The notes under the pieces: model-generated
Seen by the model: the letters and a program-made list of their open reading frames with translations, nothing else
Databases searched by the model: none
Told to the model about the DNA's origin: nothing
Made by a program: the position numbers and the translations under genes
Shown here: one piece after another, positions 58,699 through 64,000 of the stretch
How the letters are laid out: each line of letters starts with the position of its first letter
How positions within the stretch are numbered: position 1 is the first letter of the stretch
NCBI RefSeq assembly: GCF_029961185.1
Contig: NZ_JASBQQ010000012.1
Span: 53,287 to 117,286, forward strand
Origin: Albidovulum aestuarii
GTDB lineage: Bacteria; Pseudomonadota; Alphaproteobacteria; Rhodobacterales; Rhodobacteraceae
Length of the DNA stretch: 64,000 bases
Direction: 5' to 3'

Positions 58699-59355
58699 TC
58701 AGGCCGCCCACATCCTGATCAGGTTTGACCGGGTCTTGGTAAGCGTGTCGAGCAGGGTGGATTTGCCCTCACGCGCATGAACCTCGGCGATGGACCGGTC
58801 GAGATCGAAGAGGATCTCGCGCTGGCCCGCGTCGCGGATCCAGCTTTGTACCCAGCCGACGATGCAAAGCCGCGTGCCCGACGTGACCGGCTCCACCCGG
58901 TGGAGCGTGGTCGAAGGATAGAGGATCAGATCGCCCGGGGCGAGTTTGAAGGCGCGTTCCTCGACCGTGTCGGCGACGATCAGCGCGCCACCTTCGTAGC
59001 TGTCGGGATCGTTTAGGAACAGGGTGAACGAAAGATCGGTTCTGAGCCCCAGCATCAGCGCGTCGTCGACATGCATACCGTAGGTCTGGCCTTCGCGATA
59101 GCGCGAGAGGATCAGTTTGGTCATCGCTTTTGGCCGAGCGGCGGAAATGAAGACCGGATGCGCCATCAGTGCCCCCGTGACTTTGGCCTGAATGGCCTCC
59201 AGTTCCGGCGATGGGGCGGCCTGATCATTTGCCTTGATCTCGCGCGCGATCTTGCCCGCCGTGGCACGACCATCGGCGAAGGAAAGCGTTTCGGCGGCCC
59301 CTTTCAGGGCCGCCACGTCGTTGGCGTTCAGAACGCCGTCGATTGCGATGAACAT
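58699..59355 (-). CDS. piuC: Fe2+/2-oxoglutarate dioxygenase PiuC (PKHD-type)
   Basis: This is a 218-residue enzyme of the prolyl/lysyl 4-hydroxylase-like PiuC/YbiX family. Metal ligands are His and Asp in YREGQTYGMHVDDALMLG near residue 97 and His in ILYPSTTLHRVEPVTSGTRL near residue 160. The 2-oxoglutarate Arg is probably in TRLCIVGWVQSW. The family is iron-regulated and often neighbours TonB siderophore receptors, which are not in this window. It is co-transcribed with the following hypothetical gene (4-base gap). Confidence 0.92.
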   Translation of the reverse strand: MFIAIDGVLNANDVAALKGAAETLSFADGRATAGKIAREIKANDQAAPSPELEAIQAKVTGALMAHPVFISAARPKAMTKLILSRYREGQTYGMHVDDALMLGLRTDLSFTLFLNDPDSYEGGALIVADTVEERAFKLAPGDLILYPSTTLHRVEPVTSGTRLCIVGWVQSWIRDAGQREILFDLDRSIAEVHAREGKSTLLDTLTKTRSNLIRMWAA

Positions 59356-59359
59356 GGGT

Positions 59360-60211
59360 CTACTTCAGCGCATAGGCTGCGAGTTCGATCTTGGCCGCCG
59401 CCCCCAGCAGCATCCCGGCATCGCCAAGTGGCTTGCCCTCGGGCGAGACGCCAGGCAGGGCGATGTCCAGTTCGGACAGAGCCGCCAAAGTCTTTTCACC
59501 AAATGCTTTTTCGGCCGCGTCATCCTCGCCCGCCATATGTTCGGCGACGGAGCGCGCGACCTGCACAAAGCCCCAGGCATCCTGATATTCGTGCAGGTTC
59601 GACACCGCGCCATCGACGATGCCGATATGGTATTCCTCGGCCGCCACCCGAACGAGGCCAAGGATCGACGCAGCTTCCCCCGCCTCACCCGCATGGGCAT
59701 GGTCGCGCGCTTCTTCGATCTTGGTCAGCACCGCAGCGAAAGCAGTTTCTGCGTCACCGACAGTCGCGCCGCCTTCGACGGCACTTGCCAGCGCGATCAG
59801 TTCGTCGGCGAAACCCGGCGCGCCGAATTGATCAAGATGAACCTCAAGCTCGGTATAGATCTCGCTTTGTGGGTGTTTCATATGGGTGATTGCCTGATCG
59901 GCAAGCCCGGCCTGATAGAGCGCGATGCCAGCACGCAGATGGCCTTCGATTAGGCCGAGGTCGGTCAGAAATTCAACGGCCGCGTCTATGTCCTCGGCAT
60001 GACCGGCCTCGCCCCCTTCACCGCCTTCACCTGCTTCGCCGCTCTCGGATTGGGCGAGCCAGAGTTTCTCTGTTCCCTGCATATCGAACCCGCCGGGTCC
60101 GGCGGCCTGTGTCTGCCCAGCGATCGCGATGCCGAAAGCGGCGCCGGCCATGGTCAGCGCCGACCAGCGGCGCGGTTCGACCTTGCGGGGGGAGTTGGAG
60201 GAATCGGCCAT
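59360..60211 (-). CDS. Secreted or periplasmic hypothetical protein upstream of piuC
   Basis: This is a 283-residue protein. ATG 60211 has ggagacaa upstream. After a hydrophilic stretch, a hydrophobic segment (ALTMAGAAFGIAIAGQTQAA) acts as signal or anchor. A Gly/Glu-rich acidic patch (GEAGEGGEGGEAGHAED) precedes about 200 residues of helical sequence (HLRAGIALYQAGLADQAITH, AGEAGEAASILGLVRVAAEE). It lies 4 bases before piuC, suggesting a shared operon and perhaps a metal-related role. No conserved domain is recognised. Confidence 0.75.
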   Translation of the reverse strand: MADSSNSPRKVEPRRWSALTMAGAAFGIAIAGQTQAAGPGGFDMQGTEKLWLAQSESGEAGEGGEGGEAGHAEDIDAAVEFLTDLGLIEGHLRAGIALYQAGLADQAITHMKHPQSEIYTELEVHLDQFGAPGFADELIALASAVEGGATVGDAETAFAAVLTKIEEARDHAHAGEAGEAASILGLVRVAAEEYHIGIVDGAVSNLHEYQDAWGFVQVARSVAEHMAGEDDAAEKAFGEKTLAALSELDIALPGVSPEGKPLGDAGMLLGAAAKIELAAYALK

Positions 60212-60330
60212 GGTTGTCTCCTTAAAACCGTGTTCGACGACGCAATAGCGGGCATCGCGATTGTTGGTCAAGAGATTCTTGAGTATTTTTGTCGGAAAAA
60301 GTTCTCGACTGTCGACAGACACGGAATTTC

Positions 60331-60366
60331 TGCTGGGTAAGGTGGTTTTTAGCCACCATACCCAGC
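60331..60366. terminator. Inverted repeat downstream of the DUF533 gene
   Basis: Arms gctgggta and tacccagc enclose an inner ggtgg/ccacc pair with one A-A mismatch and a ttttt-containing loop. It sits 10 bases past the minus-strand DUF533 stop. A T-rich stretch follows on the plus strand only, so direction is uncertain. Confidence 0.5.
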
Positions 60367-60375
60367 TTCTTTCCC

Positions 60376-61236
60376 TCAGCCGTAAAGCGCGGGTATCCCA
60401 AGCCGTGCGTGGATGTGGTTGACCTGCCCCCGGTCGATCTGAAGCGCCGTCGCCAGTTCGTGCAGGTATTCCGCCTCCTTGCGGTTATCGAGGTCGATGC
60501 CCATCACCGACATCGTGTAGACCTGCGCCTCAAGCCCGTTCGGCACCTGCCGTGCAAGCCCCTTAACATCGACCGGCGCGCGCAGCTCCGCATCGACGAA
60601 CCGCTTTTCCTCGGGCGAGACATCGCCAAGATTGCCGAGAAGTTTTTCCTGTTCGCGGGCATCGACCCGCCCATCCGACTTTGCCGCCTGGATCATCGCG
60701 CGCAGCATGAGGCCCGCCACGGCATCCTGTTCCTGCGTCGGCCGGGTCTTAGGCTCTCCGCAATTGCCGAGAGACTCGTTCAGGATCTCGCCGAAACCGC
60801 CGCCGCGATTCGTCGCAGCGCCGCCCAGTGCGCCGCCCAGTGCGCCGCCGAGCACACCGCCCAGAATATCGCCAAGACTGCCGCCGCCAGAGCCGCCACC
60901 GAGACTGCCGATCAGATCATCGAGGCCGCCGCCACTGCGGGCAGTGCCGCCCCGACCGGTGGGCTGCCCCGGTGCATAATTCCCGAGTTCCTCCATGAAA
61001 TCCCCAAGCCCGCCGCCGGATCCGCCGAACATGCCGCCATCGCCGCGTGGCGTTCCGGTCTGCCGAGACGTGCGGCCGCCAAGAATATCGCCCATCATAT
61101 CTTCCAGCCCGGTGCCACCGCCGCCAGTTGACGGCCCGCCGAACGGCCCTTCGCCGCGCCGCTGCATCATGCTGCCGACACCCTTTGCGACCGCAACACC
61201 GATGGCGACCTTGGCCAATGTTCCCATAAGGCTCAT
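60376..61236 (-). CDS. DUF533/TerB-fold protein with Gly-rich N-terminus
   Basis: This is a 286-residue protein. The N-terminus has a hydrophobic stretch (LAKVAIGVAVAKGVGSMMQR) and a long Gly-rich region (residues 30-145, for example GLDDLIGSLGGGSGGGSLGD) with repeating LGGxLGG units. The C-terminal 140 residues are the helical TerB-like domain: MLRAMIQAAKSDGRVDAREQ (acidic metal-like motif DGRVD), VDAELRAPVDVKGLARQVP and EAQVYTMSVMGIDLDNRKEA. Family members (YebE-like) are inner-membrane associated and induced by envelope stress in E. coli. Function is unknown. Confidence 0.85.
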   Translation of the reverse strand: MSLMGTLAKVAIGVAVAKGVGSMMQRRGEGPFGGPSTGGGGTGLEDMMGDILGGRTSRQTGTPRGDGGMFGGSGGGLGDFMEELGNYAPGQPTGRGGTARSGGGLDDLIGSLGGGSGGGSLGDILGGVLGGALGGALGGAATNRGGGFGEILNESLGNCGEPKTRPTQEQDAVAGLMLRAMIQAAKSDGRVDAREQEKLLGNLGDVSPEEKRFVDAELRAPVDVKGLARQVPNGLEAQVYTMSVMGIDLDNRKEAEYLHELATALQIDRGQVNHIHARLGIPALYG

Positions 61237-61320
61237 GTGAAATTCCCCCGAAATGACAATCCTGCAATCAGATTAGGGTAGCCGGTTCCGCGATGTAGGG
61301 GGAAAAATTGCGGTTCCCGC

Positions 61321-62685
61321 TCAGTCCTCGGCAACATTCAGCCAGACGCCGCCTTCGGGGCGCAGCGTCAGGATCAGGACCGGTTTCGGTGTCCGGCCCG
61401 GGACTTCGGTGAAGCGGAACCGGGCCAGAAGCGTGGCAAGGATGATTACCGCTTCCTGCAGCGCGAAGGAAGCGCCGATGCAGATGCGCGGGCCGCCACC
61501 GAAGGGCAAGTAGGCGAAACGGTCGACCACTTTCGGATCGGCAAAGCGGTCAGGATCGAAGCGGTGCGGATCGGGCCAGAGCGCGTGATTGCGGTGGAGC
61601 GCATAGATCGGCAGCATCACCGTATCACCGGGTCGCACGTCGCGCCCGCAAAGTTCGTCATGCGCCTTTGCGGTGCGTGACAGGAAGGCGGCAGGCGGAT
61701 AAAGGCGCAGCGCCTCATCGACGATCTGGCGAATATAGGTGAGCTTCGGCAGGTCGGCCACGGTTGCGGCCCGGGTCCCGAGAACCTCTTTTGCCTCGGC
61801 CCGCGCCCGGTCTTGCACATCGGGATCGAAGGCGCAGAGATATAGCGACCAGGCCAGCGTCAGCGCCGTCGTTTCGTGCCCCGCGACGATGAAGGTCAGG
61901 AGGTTGTCGCGCAGTTCGGCCGTGTTCATGCGACGCTTCGTTTCGGGGTCCACACCTTCAAGGAGCAGGTCAAGAAGGTCGGGCACCTCGTTGGGGCCGA
62001 CACCCCGGCGATGTTCGATCGCCGCATCCGCCATCGCCTTCATCGACCGCATCGCCGGCGCAGAGAACAGCCGTGAGGGTCGCGGCATCCACATCGGTGC
62101 GCCGATGATGTCGAGGAACGACACCCGCGCCGATCCGGCGATATAGGCGTCGATCGCCCGATGCACGGCGGAGCGGTCGAATGTTTCACCGCCTGAAAAG
62201 GTGACGTCCGAGATCACTTCGAAGGTCGCCGCGACCATTTCATCCAGAAGATTGGCGGCGCGTCCCTCCTGCGCGGCGATGCGTGTCGCTGCGCGCTCTG
62301 CCGCCGCCGTCATCACCGGGGCCAGTGCCTGTACGTTTCTGACCGAAAAGGCCGGGGCCGCTGCGCGGCGTTGCCAGTGCCAGCCAGCACCTTCGGCAAT
62401 GAACAGGCTTTCACCGATTGCCGGGCGCAGAATCAGCTTGGTAACGTCAGACTTCGGATAATCCGCGACCGCTTCTTTCAGGATGCGCCGATTCGCTGCG
62501 GGCTCCATAACCATGTGCCAGCGCTTTACCGTCCGGCCCGAGATCATCGGCTGGCGGGTGGCAATCTCGGGGATCAGTTCCAGAACATTGCGCTGGCCAG
62601 TCCGGAAAGAATCCCAGATGCCCAGCGGCTTGTTGTGCAGGGGTACCTGCACAGGATAACGGGGTGGAGTTGCAGTGCCGTCCAT
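61321..62685 (-). CDS. Cytochrome P450
   Basis: This is a 454-residue heme monooxygenase. ATG 62685 has ggagg at 7 bases. Diagnostic motifs are the I-helix LLTFIVAGHETTALTLAWSL (AGHETT near residue 263), the K-helix ExxR in EALRLYPPA, and the heme-binding loop AYLPFGGGPRICIGASFALQ with the axial Cys near residue 404. No signal anchor is present, so it is a soluble bacterial class I enzyme needing a separate ferredoxin and reductase, which are not in this window. Substrate is unknown. The ETT-type I helix and xxFGGGxRxCxG loop are intact. Confidence 0.92.
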   Translation of the reverse strand: MDGTATPPRYPVQVPLHNKPLGIWDSFRTGQRNVLELIPEIATRQPMISGRTVKRWHMVMEPAANRRILKEAVADYPKSDVTKLILRPAIGESLFIAEGAGWHWQRRAAAPAFSVRNVQALAPVMTAAAERAATRIAAQEGRAANLLDEMVAATFEVISDVTFSGGETFDRSAVHRAIDAYIAGSARVSFLDIIGAPMWMPRPSRLFSAPAMRSMKAMADAAIEHRRGVGPNEVPDLLDLLLEGVDPETKRRMNTAELRDNLLTFIVAGHETTALTLAWSLYLCAFDPDVQDRARAEAKEVLGTRAATVADLPKLTYIRQIVDEALRLYPPAAFLSRTAKAHDELCGRDVRPGDTVMLPIYALHRNHALWPDPHRFDPDRFADPKVVDRFAYLPFGGGPRICIGASFALQEAVIILATLLARFRFTEVPGRTPKPVLILTLRPEGGVWLNVAED

Positions 62686-62799
62686 CCATGATCCTCCGTA
62701 ATTCAATATAGTACAGTTGGGCGTCGCGCCAAGCAGTCGGATTGCCGCGTCGCGCCGGCTCGGCTATGGCTGGAACCCGAAGACAGGCGGGAGGGTATC

Positions 62800-63402
62800 A
62801 TGACGATGCGGAATATCTTGGCGTGGATCGTCGTCGCGACCATGCTCACCGCCTGCGCGGGCAACGACCTGAACCAGCCGCCCAAGGAGTTCGGCGACTT
62901 CGCGCTGGGCTACAACATCGTAGTGGCGAAGAACGCCAAGCCAGTGGGCCCGTCACGGCAGGCCACGGCCGAGGAGTGGGAAACCGTCCTGAAAGAGGCG
63001 ATCGCCGCCCGTCTGGGTCGCTATGAGGGCGAGAAGCTCTATCATGTCGGCGTGGGCGTCGATGCCTATGCGTTGGCGGTGCCTGGTGTGCCGCTGGTTC
63101 TCAGCCCGAAATCGGTTCTGGTCGTCACTGTCAATGTCTGGGATGACACGGCGGGCCGCAAGATCAATGCCGAGCCGAAGCAGTTCACCGTGTTTGAACA
63201 ACTATCAGGGTCCACGGTGGTCGGTTCGGGCCTGACCCAGAGCAGGGAACAGCAGATGGCGAACCTCGCCGCCAATGCCGCCAGGCTGATCAACGAGTGG
63301 CTGGTGGAGAACGAGGCCTGGTTCTCCCCCGAAGCTGTCGGCGCCCGAGCAGCCCTCGCAGCGGTTGCCGGGGCGGCGGTGGATGCGCCCGCCGCCAACT
63401 GA
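62800..63402 (+). CDS. Hypothetical lipoprotein
   Basis: This is a 200-residue protein with a lipoprotein signal ([20 protein letters not shown], lipobox LTAC, Cys19). The mature part begins [20 protein letters not shown] and has a beta-rich core ([36 protein letters not shown]). The C-terminus is an amphipathic helix ([19 protein letters not shown]). ATG 62800 has ggagggt upstream; ATG 62806 is an alternative. No domain is recognised. It lies upstream of tuf but has a separate gap of 89 bases. Confidence 0.78.
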   Translation: MTMRNILAWIVVATMLTACAGNDLNQPPKEFGDFALGYNIVVAKNAKPVGPSRQATAEEWETVLKEAIAARLGRYEGEKLYHVGVGVDAYALAVPGVPLVLSPKSVLVVTVNVWDDTAGRKINAEPKQFTVFEQLSGSTVVGSGLTQSREQQMANLAANAARLINEWLVENEAWFSPEAVGARAALAAVAGAAVDAPAAN

Positions 63403-63491
63403 CGCTTGATTTTTCTGCAGCCAGCCGATACCCAGCGCGCGATGTAGACTTGGGGCCCCCTGGGCCCCCCCAAGCACGAGGCGCCCGCGAG

Positions 63492-64000
<509 letters not shown>

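Noticed and set aside
63403..63491. tRNA gene in the gap before tuf
   Set aside because: The 89-base gap has G/C-rich inverted stretches but no T-loop (GTTCGA-type) and no cloverleaf could be drawn.

Overview
The window is GC-rich, gene-dense chromosomal DNA from a marine-type Rhodobacterales (Alphaproteobacteria). The lineage call rests on a VPLPA-CTERM sorting tail, a Rcc01079-type gene transfer agent (GTA) spike-base protein, an alphaproteobacterial Trm112 without zinc cysteines, HspQ, and two Rhodobacterales-restricted hypotheticals (DUF6280-like and DUF6473-like). All family names come from motif recognition, since no search could be run. No tRNA, rRNA, CRISPR array, insertion sequence or prophage cluster was found.

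Region 1 (1-20300) is an exopolysaccharide (EPS) and cell-surface locus. A minus-strand group holds an initiating sugar transferase, a PrsT-type TPR lipoprotein and a Wza-like export protein cut by the window edge. A divergent plus-strand group holds an ExeA-like ATPase, a Wzz-like chain-length protein and a CpsD-like tyrosine kinase. This is the gene set that accompanies exosortase/PEP-CTERM systems, and a VPLPA-CTERM protein follows it, but no exosortase lies in the window. Next come a GT2 glycosyltransferase and a secreted beta-helix protein with two in-frame tandem repeat tracts. They are followed by a GTA head-spike-like pair (12072-14675), an SGNH hydrolase with a hexapeptide acyltransferase, and then glycosyltransferase, O-antigen-ligase/polymerase-like and GT4 genes. 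GTA spikes bind capsular polysaccharide in Rhodobacter capsulatus, so spike genes inside a polysaccharide locus put a candidate ligand and a candidate receptor side by side.

Region 2 (20316-27555) holds trhO with an RHH-like gene and an unknown partner, NAD salvage genes pncA-pncB, and a phytase-like secreted protein. It ends with a second EPS fragment, an AlgD/Ugd-like nucleotide-sugar dehydrogenase overlapping a GT4 glycosyltransferase.

Region 3 (27670-31066) is a tightly overlapping TetR-aminotransferase-decarboxylase operon resembling AruH/AruI of the arginine transaminase pathway, with a candidate TetR operator in front.

Region 4 (31129-64000) is mainly housekeeping. It contains LOG, dapD, cnoX, a LON-domain protein, Trm112, a Ubi hydroxylase, lolA, a lytic transglycosylase, hspQ and ggt. 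It continues with an anti-sigma kinase/STAS pair, thiolase, aminotransferase, an MsbA-like exporter, ygfZ and efp, then a caspase-fold/peptidoglycan-binding protein lacking its cysteine. The last part holds 3-hydroxybutyryl-CoA dehydrogenase, etfBA, a cobalamin adenosyltransferase, parC, piuC, a DUF533 protein, a cytochrome P450 and the 5' end of tuf. Several intrinsic terminators are readable and are listed.
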